A stretch of 64,000 bases of DNA from assembly GCF_014203045.1 (NCBI RefSeq), contig NZ_JACHIF010000003.1, positions 186,001-250,000 on the forward strand, in the 5' to 3' direction. The notes beneath the pieces were generated by a model, which made no database searches, was not told the DNA's origin, and was given only the letters and a program-made list of their open reading frames with translations. Every line of letters begins with the position of its first letter. The first letter of the stretch is position 1. Below, piece after piece: positions 12,212 through 22,500 of this stretch. Origin of the DNA: Prosthecobacter dejongeii. GTDB lineage: Bacteria > Verrucomicrobiota > Verrucomicrobiia > Verrucomicrobiales > Verrucomicrobiaceae. A program made the translations under genes and the position numbers.

Positions 12212-12601
12212 ATGATGCTGGAACGATGTCGAAATTTTTGCAAGGCGAATTTGGCGGGAAGGCCTGAAATGCAGGAGGGGCGGCAGGATTACTGCCTGGA
12301 TGTAGATTTCGACACTCTGAGGTTACCGAAGAATGCCAGGACCTTTGCCCTTAAAGTTCGCGGAGATTCGATGAAGGGGGCGGGAATCTTGGAGGGAGAT
12401 GTGGTTATCATGGAGTTTCGGGAGCCCCGGCATGGAGACATTGTTGCAGCTCTCATTGATGGTGAAACCACCCTCAAGCGGTTCATTTTGCAGGCAGGTG
12501 TGCCTTATTTACGAGCAGCCAATGTCAAATACCCGGATATCATTCCGGGGAGAGAGCTGGTCATCCAAGGGGGGGCAGATTGCGCTTCTGCGGCTTCCTG
12601 A
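12212..12601 (+). CDS. umuD-like: UmuD/LexA-like S24 autoprotease
   Basis: Encodes 129 residues from the ATG at 12212. The catalytic Ser lies in GDSM (Ser53) and the Lys in TTLKRF (Lys89), a 36-residue spacing close to the 37 of UmuD and LexA. An Ala-Gly pair at 15-16 lies 38 residues before the Ser, where the self-cleavage site of this family sits. This supports the 12212 start over an ATG at 12269, although the latter has the better ribosome binding site (GGGAAGG). There is no DNA-binding domain, so it is UmuD-like rather than LexA. It is followed 13 bases later by a truncated Y-family polymerase. Its start is only 6 bases from the divergent gene at 12205, so one of the two starts may be wrong. 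Confidence 0.8.
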   Translation: MMLERCRNFCKANLAGRPEMQEGRQDYCLDVDFDTLRLPKNARTFALKVRGDSMKGAGILEGDVVIMEFREPRHGDIVAALIDGETTLKRFILQAGVPYLRAANVKYPDIIPGRELVIQGGADCASAAS

Positions 12602-12614
12602 GAGGTGATCAGCT

Positions 12615-12731
12615 ATGATCCTGCACTTTGATGCGGACGCGTTCTTTGCGAGCGTTGAGCAGGCTGCTAATAGCAAACTGCAAGGCAGACTTGTAGCTGT
12701 GGGTGGAGAAAAAAGAGGGGTGATTGCCTGA
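12615..12731 (+). pseudogene. truncated Y-family DNA polymerase (DinB/UmuC type), N-terminal 38 codons
   Basis: From the ATG at 12615 the frame reads FDADAFFASVEQAA, then LVAVGGEKRGVIA, and stops. These are the first conserved blocks of error-prone Y-family polymerases, with the catalytic Asp in DADAFF. Family members are about 350-420 residues, so roughly 90 percent is missing. A good ribosome binding site (GAGGTGATC) and the umuD-like gene 13 bases upstream show that this was a umuDC-type SOS operon. The break lies just before the 3' end of an integrase gene, which suggests deletion or insertion by the integrated element. Confidence 0.8.
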
Positions 12732-12825
12732 CAGGGGGGCAGCCTTTTGCCGACGGAGCCTGTTACACGCTTGAGGTGCTGCGGGTCCAGAAGCCGAGGG
12801 TGAGAAAGAGGTGAAGGTAGATCGT

Positions 12826-13971
12826 TCACTCACTCACGATGTCGGGCAGTTTTGCCGCTGCCTTTTTCAGTGATTCCTCTCCCACGTGCGTATAGTGAGC
12901 GCTCATCTGTTCGCTTTCGTGGCCGATCATTTCCATGACCGTGGCTTGATCTACGCCGGCCGCTTTGAGCAGCGAAACCGCAGTATGCCTCAGGCTGTGG
13001 AAGCTCAGTGCGTTCAAGTCGCGCTTGGCTCCGCGACCAGATTTTGTTTTGGTATGGCTGACCTTTTCGCGAAGCCCTGCTGCCGCCAAAAGCTTAGCAA
13101 ACTGATTGCTGAGCGTGCTCACCTTCCCAGTTTTGGCAAAGACGGCTGCAGCATGCGGATGAAGCGGGCCTTGCCGTTTTTCCTTTGGTGTTTTTGTGAG
13201 GTGGTTTTTGAGAGGCGTAGCAATAGGAAGGGACATGCGACGTCCTGTCTTGGTGGTGACAAGCGTGATCTTTTCAGAATCCAGGTCAATCGCAGACCAC
13301 TCCAGTTTGGCCACATCTGAGAGACGCTGACCGATGTAAAGGCCAACCAGGATTATGGATTTCCACTCATCATCGGCGAGAGCTAGAACCTTCTTGATGT
13401 CATCCAACTCAAACGGCAGGCGCTCAGTTCCCTCCTCGGACTTCCTGACTGTGTCCACGCTTTCGGCAGGATCTTCGGCAATGATACCGTTCTTCTTTGC
13501 CGCTCTAAAAAGCATCTTGATGCACTTGAGGTGGTGGTTGGTGCTTGTGGAAGACATCGTCTCCAACAGGTTGCCACGATATTGCACGACTGATGCACGG
13601 CCTACGTGAAAAATGTCTCCGTTGTCTTGGGTCCCTATGAAATCGGCAAAGCGGGTGGTGGCAGAGCGGTAAAAATCCATGGTGGAAGGCTTTGTTTCAG
13701 CCTCCTTTTCTTTGAGCCATTCACTGATGAAATCCCGTAGGCTGACAGCTTTAACGGTCTCACCTGTAATCTCTTCATGAAGGTCACTGATGACCTGTTT
13801 TACCTGGACAAAGGTGCGTCTCTTCTGGGCAGCCTCTTCATATTTGGCGGCAATTTTTTCTGCTTCTTTCCGGCTTGTGACCTTGGTGGAACGATGACGC
13901 CTGATGCCTTTCGCATCGCGGAAGTCAGCGTGGAAAAATTTGGTGCCTTCGCGGCGAAAGACGGATGCCAT
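12826..13971 (-). CDS. int: tyrosine recombinase (phage/island integrase)
   Basis: Encodes 381 residues from the ATG at 13971; an ATG at 13995 is possible. An N-terminal arm-binding and SAM-like core-binding region precedes the catalytic domain. The catalytic residues are visible: Arg in GQRLSDVAKLEW, HSLRH (H-x-x-R), GHES, and Tyr in SAHYTHVG. It integrates DNA at specific att sites. Its 5' end faces a 28-bp tRNA-Gly 3'-end copy 130 bases away, the usual geometry at the end of a tRNA-integrated island. All motifs are intact, so it may be active. Confidence 0.92.
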   Translation of the reverse strand: MASVFRREGTKFFHADFRDAKGIRRHRSTKVTSRKEAEKIAAKYEEAAQKRRTFVQVKQVISDLHEEITGETVKAVSLRDFISEWLKEKEAETKPSTMDFYRSATTRFADFIGTQDNGDIFHVGRASVVQYRGNLLETMSSTSTNHHLKCIKMLFRAAKKNGIIAEDPAESVDTVRKSEEGTERLPFELDDIKKVLALADDEWKSIILVGLYIGQRLSDVAKLEWSAIDLDSEKITLVTTKTGRRMSLPIATPLKNHLTKTPKEKRQGPLHPHAAAVFAKTGKVSTLSNQFAKLLAAAGLREKVSHTKTKSGRGAKRDLNALSFHSLRHTAVSLLKAAGVDQATVMEMIGHESEQMSAHYTHVGEESLKKAAAKLPDIVSE

Positions 13972-14102
13972 ACCTGATAACAAAACTGATAACATTCGGG
14001 ATTGTTTGTGTCAATTCATCCTTGTTTGATATTCGCTTAAACCATTTAAAATGAACGTAATTGAACATCCTCGAACATTGTTGAAATCGTGTCTATCGAA
14101 AC

Positions 14103-14130
14103 GTGGGTTCGATTCCCATCGCCCGCTCCA
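14103..14130 (+). other. att: tRNA-Gly 3'-end fragment, probable attachment site
   Basis: The 28 bases match the T-arm (GTGGG, TTCGATT loop, CCCAT), the 3' acceptor strand CGCCCGC, discriminator T and an encoded CCA. The acceptor and the T discriminator fit tRNA-Gly. Nothing upstream folds as the rest of a tRNA, so this is a fragment. A partial tRNA next to an integrase is the standard footprint of an integrated element. By the usual polarity, the intact tRNA and the element lie to the left. Confidence 0.75.
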
Positions 14131-14398
14131 GGTTGAGATCCTTTGTCAGCGTAGAAAGCCTGATGCAGAATATGGCGAGCATGGGCAGGGACATGTGGAT
14201 GATATCCCAAATGGATTTGCACACACCGGCCTACAACTGCTCCGCGCCCTGATCTTGGAGAGCGCCAGTCAGCACCAGCAAGAGCTAGGCGCATCAACTC
14301 TAAAGGCGCGGTGGACCTGTTACGACAATGGCTGCCACGAGTTGTGCAAGTCCACGAGAAGTCACGGAAGCTGGCCCGCTGCCAGGCCGCACTGCTGG
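14131..14398. other. gene-free stretch right of the att site
   Basis: No frame here has a credible start or motif on either strand. I see no repeat before the short leader copy at 14399. Confidence 0.4.
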
Positions 14399-14424
14399 AA
14401 AAAAGATGCCAGGCAGTCAGTGCT
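14399..14424 (+). repeat. short copy of the RAYT leader motif
   Basis: A run of A followed by GATGCCAGGCAGTCAGTGC matches the start of the larger leader copies at 14694 and 37231. It overlaps the stop codon of the small minus-strand frame at 14417-14674. Confidence 0.6.
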
Positions 14425-14674
14425 TCTCGCCACTCTCGTTCCAAGTGGTATCCACACTCCAGGAGCCACCCCAGCCTTTATCCCACACATGGGCTTTCAC
14501 TTTCTCCAGAGCCTCCTGGGCCACCCCGAGCTTTTTTAGCGCGGTATCAAAATCCGCCACTGCCTTCGCAAAGGCCACATCATCATTCCCATTCTTCGCC
14601 TCAATCAGGGCATTGCGCACGTTGGATAATTCCGTTGCCGAGACCTCCACCTTTTCTGAGGCCTTCACTGTCAT
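14417..14674 (-). CDS. small helical protein fragment between repeat copies
   Basis: An 85-residue frame from the ATG at 14674 with coding-like composition: helical, Ala/Lys/Glu-rich, with a Trp-rich tail (DKGWGGSW). It resembles no family I know. Its stop lies in one copy of the AAAGATGCCAGGCA repeat (14399-14424). Its start lies just left of a longer copy (14694-14875), so it may be a gene remnant clipped on both sides by repeat insertion. No clear ribosome binding site. Confidence 0.4.
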   Translation of the reverse strand: MTVKASEKVEVSATELSNVRNALIEAKNGNDDVAFAKAVADFDTALKKLGVAQEALEKVKAHVWDKGWGGSWSVDTTWNESGEKH

Positions 14675-14693
14675 CTCAAACACGCCTGCCTTA

Positions 14694-14875
14694 GAAAAAG
14701 ATGCCAGGCAATCAGTGCATGCTTTTGCGTCCTTTTGACCTTGATCCTCCTCGTGAAAACCACCTAAATGCTTGATTCTCAGGGCTACGCGATGGAGTAG
14801 CCGCTTATTCGATTTCATGCCAAGATGGCTCCTTACCCTGCGGCACGTTCCTGGTCCGGCGGGCAGAGGCGGTTG
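14694..14875 (+). repeat. decayed copy of the RAYT leader and 5' coding end
   Basis: About 180 bases closely match 37231-37416, which spans the leader and first 40 or so codons of the transposase at 37293. Conserved blocks include GATGCCAGGCA, CTTGATTCTCAGGG and CTGGTCCGGCGGGC. In-frame stops show that this copy does not encode protein. Confidence 0.75.
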
Positions 14876-15009
14876 CTAGGATGATGACCTCGGAAATAGA
14901 TATCAAGCGATCAATGCATGATGTCACGCCAGCAAATCCACAAAAAGGTGTTTTAATTCATTGAAAATCAATGTTTTACAACAAATTTTTTATATTATGC
15001 CCGGCATCT

Positions 15010-15570
15010 GTGATTTGAACAAAGTGCTGTGCCGGAGTGTGGTTTGGGGAGACCCTTGAACCTGGTTGAAGTCAGACCCAATGGTGACAACGCCAGCCTG
15101 AAAGACGTCCAGGTGGCCATGGAGCACTGGACGGGAGTCAAAGTGCATGGCTGGCTCATAGAACAGCTCCAGGTGGAGCTCAGCTATAACACCGTCATCC
15201 GCTATCTCCATGATCTGGGTTTCAACCTGCGGGTGCCGTGCAAGTGGTCTTTGCCGCTTCTGGATGAGCTGGCCAAAAGCGTGCCTTTGAAGGAAGGGGT
15301 GAGCTGGGTGCTGGTGCTTGACAATGCGTCCTGGCACAAGGTCAAAAGTCTGCGTTGGCACCATTTCGAAGTGCTGTTTTACCGCCATACAGCCCGGACT
15401 TCAATCCCATTGAGCGACTGTGGTTAAGGCTCAAATCGGACTTCTTCGCGGACTGGATTGCCCGCACTGGCCAAGAATTTGAAGAGCGCATCTGCCAAGC
15501 GCTCAATCATGTCATGACTCAGCCGAAAAAAACAGCCTCCCTCTGCTCTATCCGGAAATCCTTTCTGTGA
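15010..15570 (+). pseudogene. degenerate IS630-type transposase
   Basis: Two overlapping frames carry IS630/Tc1-mariner DDE hallmarks. The first (15029-15427) has a helix-turn-helix-like segment and VLDNASWHK with the second catalytic Asp. The second frame (from about 15370) has LPPYSPDFNPIERLW with the final Glu, then the usual C-terminus. A frameshift near 15370-15390 separates them, and the region before LDNA is too short, so there is also an internal deletion. The preceding 100 bases (14890-15009) are AT-rich, but I could not define terminal inverted repeats. It is an inactive remnant. Confidence 0.85.
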
Positions 15571-15860
15571 TTTGCTGTATCACTTAATCACCGACGCCCC
15601 CAGAAAGTGGACCCTTCCGATAGCTGACGGGGTGTAGGTAAAAGAGGATGGGCGATGGGCCGGCGGCATTTTCATTCCTCGTTCATTTCTCCAAGGCCCC
15701 CGCGCCCATCTCCCCGGACGAACGATCCCAAAAAGCGACACAAACACCTGCCAGTGCCCGTTTTTCCTTGCATCCAAACGAAAATTCCTAACCATCGCTG
15801 GCTAGGTGAATTAATATAATCATTTTGGAAGGCGAAAACCGTTAATCTACATGTCTTAGC

Positions 15861-18800
15861 ATGATAAAAATACGCATTTTTGTTTCTTCGCCTGGTGATG
15901 TGACGATGGAGCGTGTCTGCGCGGAGCGCATCATCGAAAGGCTGAAACTGGAGTATTCGGGACGGGTCATCATCGAGCCCTTTTTCTGGGAGCATGAGCC
16001 GATGCGGGCCACGGCCAGTTTTAATGACCCTGAGAACATCCCTCTCACGGCGGATTTTAATGTGGTGATTTGCATTCTCTGGTCCCGCTTAGGCACCATG
16101 CTGAGCAAGAAATTTCGTCGGCCTAACGGGGAGCAGTATCCTTCCGGCACAGCTTTTGAGATTGAGACGGCTGTCAATTCGTACCTGGAACGGCAGAGCC
16201 CCGACATCCTCGTGTATCGGCGTACGCAGGAAGTGGCGATGCCCGTGAACGATCCGGTGGAGAGTGCTAAACGTGGACGTCAACTTTCCGCCCTGAATGA
16301 CTTCATTCAGCGGTGGTTCTTTGACGAAGATGCGAGCTTTAAAGCGGCGATCAATGAATACCGGGCTCTGGGGCAATTTGAAGCCAAGCTAGAGAAACCT
16401 CTGCGGGCGTTGATCCACGGTTACATCGCCAAAAATCCAGCGGATAGCCCGGTGGTGATGCCAGCGCCTAGCTACCATGGGGAGAATCCGTTTCGCGGTT
16501 TGCAGGCGTATGATTTTGAAGATGCCAAGATCTTCTTTGGTCGGTCTCAGGCGATTGAAGACGTCCTCACCACCATGCGGAATCAAGCGGCTGCTGGCAG
16601 GGCTTTCACGCTTGTCCACGGGGCCAGCGGCAGTGGTAAATCCTCGCTTTTGCGGGCGGGTGTCATCCCGACGATGACGCACCTGAGTTGTGTGGTGGAA
16701 GGGGTGGCTTGCTGGGGCGTGGCGACCTTGACGCCGGGGTCCACCAATGACAGTCTGCTGGAGGCCCTGGCCGCTGCCCTACAGGGCGCGCGTTCGCTCC
16801 CCACGCTGCGCCGGGATACAGGTGATGTGAAGGCTTTGGCCCTGAGGCTGGAGCAGAACCCTGAGGGGATGGTGCCCAGCATCAATTCCGCCCTTGTCCT
16901 CACGGCTCAGGAAGTACAGTCGCGTGAGGCGCTGCCGGATCTGCCGCCTACGAAGCTGGTTTTGCTGGTGGATCAGATTGAGCAAATTTTCTCGGATGAT
17001 CGCCGCTTTCCACGGGAACAAAGAAAAGCCTTTGCGGCGGCGCTCAATGTCCTGGCGCGTTCCGGCATCGTCTGGGTCGTGGCCACGACCCGGAGTGACC
17101 AGCTCGGTCGCCTAACCGATGATCTGCCAGAGCTGGCGGAGCTTTCCCAGGGCGGGCAGTATGCCCTGCTGGCACCCACGGAGGCGGACATGGACCTCAT
17201 GATCCGCATGCCAGCACGCGCTGCGGGAGTGGCTTTTGAGGAAGACCCCGTCACGGGAGTGCGGCTAGAGAGCCGCCTGCTGGCGGAGGCCAGGCACGCA
17301 CCGGATGGCCTACCGCTGCTGAGCTTCGTTTTACGAGAGCTGTATGCCCGACGTGAGCTGGTGGGCGGCGTCCCCACCATGACCCATGCCTGCCTGGATG
17401 AACTGGGAGGACTGGAGGGCGCGGTGAAATCACGGGCGGAGGAGATCTACGCCCACTATTTAAAGAACCATCCGGCGGTGCAAAATCCGCTGAAACACCT
17501 AGCCCGCACACTCGTCACTCTGGGCCGGGACAAGGATGAACCAGCCCTGCGGCGCATCACGCCCCTGGCCATTTTTACGGGGGCTAAGGCGGAGCTGGGG
17601 GATCTCATCGCCGCTTTGGTGGAGGGGCGTTTGCTCACGAAAACCGCTGGGGTGGACAAGCAGCCAGTGATCTTCGTCACCCATGAAGCCCTGTTTCGTA
17701 AGTGGAAGGATCTGGCCGATGCCATCGCTCTGAACCGCACCTTTTTGGTTCTTCGCTCACGCGCGGCCACCTCGGCCATGGACTGGCTGGAAAGGAAACG
17801 CGCCCGCGATTTCTTGTGGGATCGAGGGGCGCGGCTCAAGGAGGCTCAGGAACTTCTGGCGGATCTGGATGACCTGGACTCGGTCGAGCAAGCGTTTGTC
17901 AAAGCTTCCGTGGCCTCGGCTCAGCGGCGGCGCACGCAGCGTTTCATCTGGGCTGCTGCCACCGTCGCAGTTCTGGGCACGGGAGCTGCCCTCGCGATGA
18001 GGCACCTGCAATCGGTGGATCAGACCCTGACGGATAACTTGGCCAAGCTGAGTGAAAAAGAAGACCTGAAAAAGCAGTTGGATCTAGCTGTCGCAGCCCT
18101 CACTGAACGTGCCTGGCCCAAACTGGCCACACCTTCATCTGGGCAAGAACAGATCCCCGAAGATGAGGAGTTCAGCGAAGATGAAGAAGATGGAAATTTC
18201 CCCTCTTCACCGACGGCCAATTTTCCAGCGCTGGATGTATTGGAGATTTCACGCCGCTTGCAGAAGCTGGACCCGGATTACCCACGGGCTTTTGCAGCGG
18301 AGGTGCTGGCGCGGATTTACGATGATTCAGGCTTGATGAACAAGGAGAAGCAGCAGGCCGAGATCCAACGCCTGTTTGGCGAATGGAGCCGCCATGGCTT
18401 GCCCAAAAATGAAGTGCTGGATCTGGAAGCTCAGTGGCAATGGAAAAATGGCAATCAAGCCACAGCCATCACTACCTGGACGAGCTACCTGCGCACGCCG
18501 GGGCTTGAAGATGAGATCAAGCGCCGACTGCTGGATCGCATCTCCAGCTACTACGTGGAGAAGGAGATGTGGACCGAGGTGGAAAACATCATCAATACCA
18601 GTTGGGCCTGGGAGGACCATGTTTTGGCCAAAATCCGCCGGGCAAAAGCACGCCTGCGATTATTCAAACTGGACCTCGCCGAAAAAGATTTTGAAGAGGC
18701 CAAGCTAGCCGCGCCGGACCTGCCGGAAGTGCTCGAACTGGGGCCACCACTGGCACGCCTGCTCACCCACCGAAAGGCTCTGGCAACAGCTTCGGAAAAT

Positions 18801-19526
18801 CTCTCTGATAGCCGGGGAAAATCCGTGCCGGAACTCTGGCTGGCGCGAGCCCGCATCCTGTTGACAGCAGAGCAATATCCTGAAGCTCTGAGTGATCTGG
18901 ACATGGCGAATAAGCTCACCAATGGTCGATCCACGGCCATTGATTTCATCCGTGTCGCCAGCTTGATCCGTGGCGGTAGGAGCGTGCCTGCGGGCAGCAA
19001 AATCATCTCGCTCAAGTCTTTCTATTTTAACAGTCAACAGTGGGAAGAATGGATGGCACGTTCTTGGACTAATCTCATGAACCAATTCATCGCCGACAAG
19101 GTGCTGATGGCGGATGCGAACAATGCGGCGGTCCTGCTCCAGCGCTCATCCGGCTGGTTTCAATTTGCTCAAGGGAACCTCGGTCTTGCCGATGCGGAAG
19201 CGGCTTTAAAGATCGAGCCGGACAATCACCTCGCTCACTACTGGCGTGCGAAGCACCTGCTGCGGTTGGGGCGTTTTGAAGATGCTTTGAAGGAGGCCAC
19301 AGCGATGCAGGCGCTCAAGACCAAGTACATTGACCACATCGAGATCAAGGCCGAGGCCGAGTTCGGTCTGGGGCAGGCGGAGGCCGCTGTGCGCACCATC
19401 ACAGAGATAGTGCAGAGACTGCCGCGACCCTACTACCACGAGCTGCGAGCGCGCTACCTCCGAAAGCTGGGTAAAGAAGCTGAGGCGGAGCTGGACGACC
19501 AGGCCGCGATGAAACTGCGCAATTAG
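15861..19526 (+). CDS. DUF4062 - nSTAND1 NTPase - TPR signalling protein
   Basis: A 1221-residue STAND-type protein. Residues 1-190 are a DUF4062-like Rossmann domain (start IFVSSPGDV, then ER..AERII), a TIR/SEFIR-like signalling module. FRGLQAYDFEDAKIFFGR at 211-228 marks the start of an nSTAND1 NTPase. Walker A is GASGSGKSS (254-262) and Walker B LVLLVDQIEQIF (about 366-377). After the helical part comes one transmembrane segment (about 693-712), then an acidic linker (EDEEFSEDEEDG). A long TPR-like array fills about residues 760-1221. STAND proteins act as ligand-triggered switches; some are anti-phage sensors. The ligand would be read by the repeat array. It lies 27 bases upstream of the macroglobulin gene, so the two are probably co-transcribed. 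Confidence 0.88.
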   Translation: MIKIRIFVSSPGDVTMERVCAERIIERLKLEYSGRVIIEPFFWEHEPMRATASFNDPENIPLTADFNVVICILWSRLGTMLSKKFRRPNGEQYPSGTAFEIETAVNSYLERQSPDILVYRRTQEVAMPVNDPVESAKRGRQLSALNDFIQRWFFDEDASFKAAINEYRALGQFEAKLEKPLRALIHGYIAKNPADSPVVMPAPSYHGENPFRGLQAYDFEDAKIFFGRSQAIEDVLTTMRNQAAAGRAFTLVHGASGSGKSSLLRAGVIPTMTHLSCVVEGVACWGVATLTPGSTNDSLLEALAAALQGARSLPTLRRDTGDVKALALRLEQNPEGMVPSINSALVLTAQEVQSREALPDLPPTKLVLLVDQIEQIFSDDRRFPREQRKAFAAALNVLARSGIVWVVATTRSDQLGRLTDDLPELAELSQGGQYALLAPTEADMDLMIRMPARAAGVAFEEDPVTGVRLESRLLAEARHAPDGLPLLSFVLRELYARRELVGGVPTMTHACLDELGGLEGAVKSRAEEIYAHYLKNHPAVQNPLKHLARTLVTLGRDKDEPALRRITPLAIFTGAKAELGDLIAALVEGRLLTKTAGVDKQPVIFVTHEALFRKWKDLADAIALNRTFLVLRSRAATSAMDWLERKRARDFLWDRGARLKEAQELLADLDDLDSVEQAFVKASVASAQRRRTQRFIWAAATVAVLGTGAALAMRHLQSVDQTLTDNLAKLSEKEDLKKQLDLAVAALTERAWPKLATPSSGQEQIPEDEEFSEDEEDGNFPSSPTANFPALDVLEISRRLQKLDPDYPRAFAAEVLARIYDDSGLMNKEKQQAEIQRLFGEWSRHGLPKNEVLDLEAQWQWKNGNQATAITTWTSYLRTPGLEDEIKRRLLDRISSYYVEKEMWTEVENIINTSWAWEDHVLAKIRRAKARLRLFKLDLAEKDFEEAKLAAPDLPEVLELGPPLARLLTHRKALATASENLSDSRGKSVPELWLARARILLTAEQYPEALSDLDMANKLTNGRSTAIDFIRVASLIRGGRSVPAGSKIISLKSFYFNSQQWEEWMARSWTNLMNQFIADKVLMADANNAAVLLQRSSGWFQFAQGNLGLADAEAALKIEPDNHLAHYWRAKHLLRLGRFEDALKEATAMQALKTKYIDHIEIKAEAEFGLGQAEAAVRTITEIVQRLPRPYYHELRARYLRKLGKEAEAELDDQAAMKLRN

Positions 19527-19553
19527 TGAAGCCCCTCTGACTGACTTTTTTCT

Positions 19554-22500
19554 ATGATCCCTTTCATCTTTCGCTCCTGCGCACTGGTGTGTCTGCTGGC
19601 CCTGGCAGGCTGTAAACCTGCGGACTCCGTTTCTTCCTCCGGCGTGGATACTGGACCATTGCCACCCTTGATCCCGGATGCAGGCGGCATCCAGCTATCC
19701 CAAACCCAGGGGCTGCTGAAAAAGAAAATCTACATCACGTTCCCTGTGGATATGGTGCAGAATGACCTCATCGAGGCGGAGGATGCTGCGGAGGATGAAG
19801 AGTCTGCCTCCGCTGCCCGTGAGATCCCGTCTCCTGTCGTCATTGATCCTTCCCCAGATCACACCTTCAGGTGGCTGAGCCCGAGACGTGGGGTCATCCA
19901 GACGGGTTATGGCATCCCTGAAGTGGCCTACCGACTGACGTTGCGCAGCGGCTTGCAGGATGTGGAGGGACATGCCGTCAATCCCCAAGGCTGGGGGGCT
20001 GAGCTGGCCTCAGAGGACTTTGGTATCGTCAGCGTCCGACTTTTTGATGCCAATCAAATGGAGGTGGAGGAACTGAGTCAAACGAACCACCTTTCCGCCC
20101 GACCACGTGCCCGGCTGGAATTCAGCCGCGATGTCTTGCCCGCGGACGTTGCCGAGCGTGTGGCCTTCATTGATGCCGAGTCTGGTGAGCGACACGCCGT
20201 CATCGCCTGCCTGGAAGAGTGGCAGACGGGTAAACCTCAAGGTTTGATCTTCGTCCAACCGCGCAAGGAACTGACCGCTGGCAGAAATTACTGGCTCGTG
20301 GTGGAGCGGCTGCAGGCAGCGCGCGGGGATTACCAAACGCAGTATCTGCGCGTTTACCCCGCAGGGCAGTGCCAGCCTTTGCTCAGCAAATTCGCCCGGG
20401 GATACAATCAGCCCCGAGAGGGGTCTTACGCCCGGGTCTTTTTTAATCAGTCGCTGGATGCCCGCCAACTCGATGCCAAGCATTTCAAAGTGACCCCTGA
20501 AGTGGCGGGACTGACGGTCAAAGCGGAGCGCAAGATCGCCGTGTTGAAGGGCGATTTTCGACAGGGGATCAACTATGTCATCCAGGTGGAGCCGGGCATA
20601 GAATCCAAAAGCGGATTCAAAACCCATGAGGCGAAACAGTGGACGGTCACCATCCCCGAACGACGGCCCAGCATCATCATGCCCAGCGATTTCCTGGCTC
20701 AGCGCTACAGCGCGGGCGTGGATGTGTCTCTCTCTCACTGCCGCACGCAAGCACTGACATGGAAGCTGGCGGAGGTGCCGTTGGAAAAGCTGACGGAAGT
20801 CCGCAAACGGCTGCGCGAATTTGCCGCACCAGTCTTGGATGATCAAGGCATCCCGCAGTTAGATCCTCGTGACGGCAGCCTGAAGTTTACCCTCACCGAT
20901 TCTCTCATCCAGGCGCTGGAGCTCCGCGTGGCCGCGACGGATCAATTGCCCGCAGCCCCCGGTGAAGAAGAAGTGGCAAGGAACATCCGCTGGAAGCCCA
21001 CCGCGGGCTCCCAGGTGGCGGGGCTGTACCTGCTGGAGGTGGAAGGCAGTGGCGTGGATGGCCGCCTGTGTGGCAACCGCACGCTCATTTCTCTGTCTGA
21101 CTGGTACATGAATTTCATCGCCACGGGAGAGGACCGGGCCGTGCGCCTTTCCTCCTTGGCAGGCGGGGCTGGTGTGTCAGGCATCACGGTGCAGGCTTTC
21201 TCGGAAGAGGGGCAATTGATGGATGAAGCAGTCACCGAGGCGGATGGCATGGCCCGTTTTCAAAAACTCCAAGGCCAGGACAATGACCCTTACCTCTTGG
21301 CCGCAGGCAATGCCTCGGGCTGGTGTTTTCAGCAAGGTGACTACTCCACGGTTGAAGATCACCAGTTCTCCACGGAGGGGGAAGCTCAATGCCTGCTGGT
21401 CACCAATGGAGACCTGTATGAACCGGGCGAGGAAGTGCAAATCTACGCTCTGGTGCGGGAACGTGGCGATGGGGGCTTGACCCTGCCAGAACCAGGAAGC
21501 CGCTATAAAATACAGGTCAGCCTCGGCGCAGGCGAAGAGCAAGAAGATGTCGAGGAACTGCCGTTGACGCTTTCCTCCTCCGGGGGTGGCAGCGCCATGT
21601 GGAAGATCCCCAAAGACCAAACTTCTAGTTGGGTCACCTTTAAATTGATGCAGGACGAGGGCGACCAACTCGCCGTTGCTGAAGCGGGCATCACCGAGTT
21701 TCGCCCGCCGACTTTTTCGGCTGATTTAAAGGCTGAAACCATGACCGGCACCCGTGCCGAGGCCCGCCTCACGTCCCACTTTTTCCATGGCAGTGCCAAC
21801 CGCGATGCCACCGTCACCTGGACGGCGGAGTGGGTGATGCAGGACTGGCTGCCCGAGTCTGGCCCGGAGATGAATTTCGACGAAGCAGAGCCCGCTGGGC
21901 CCGGCGAGCTGAATAACTTCACTCCCGCTGGAGATTCCCTGGAATCTGTCTTCAAGCTGGACTACGAAGATGAGTATTCCTATGCGGAATTTTGGTCTGA
22001 CTATGCCTTTGCGGATCGGTTCTCCCCTGCGGCCAGTCAGCAAGGCCTGGAAGGCGTCTTTGAAACCATGAAGTTAGGCTCTGCCAATTTCACGCGGGGG
22101 CCTGCCGTGCCAGCCTCTCACCCGGTGCGGGGCGAGCAAAAACTGAATGAAACAGGGGAGTTGGTCCTGGTGTCTGAGTGTCCTTTTCCTAACTTGGGCC
22201 GCAGTCACCGCGCGCAGGTCTTTTGGACGGTGGATGTGAAGACGGAGGCTGGGCAGTCCCGGCGTGCCGCGGCCACGCAGCACATCCAGTTTGCCCCGCA
22301 GGCACTGGCTATCTATTCGCCGAAGCGGGCTCTCGGGGAGCCTGGTGTGCCCATCCTTTTGACCACCATCAATGCCGAAGGCAAGCAAGGCAGCGGGGGC
22401 GAGGCGGATCTGGAAATGTACCGCCGCACCATCAATACCGTTCATGAACGTGTGTCTGAACATGTGATGAAGTACCGCAACGTGCCGGAATTCCGCAGCG

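Noticed and set aside
14103..14130. Functional tRNA-Gly gene
   Set aside because: Only the T-arm and acceptor 3' strand exist; no D-arm, anticodon arm or 5' acceptor strand can be folded upstream.
14046..14444. Minus-strand frame with GAGDGNRTHVS
   Set aside because: This peptide is the familiar false translation of a tRNA T-arm region, here the tRNA-Gly fragment; not a gene.
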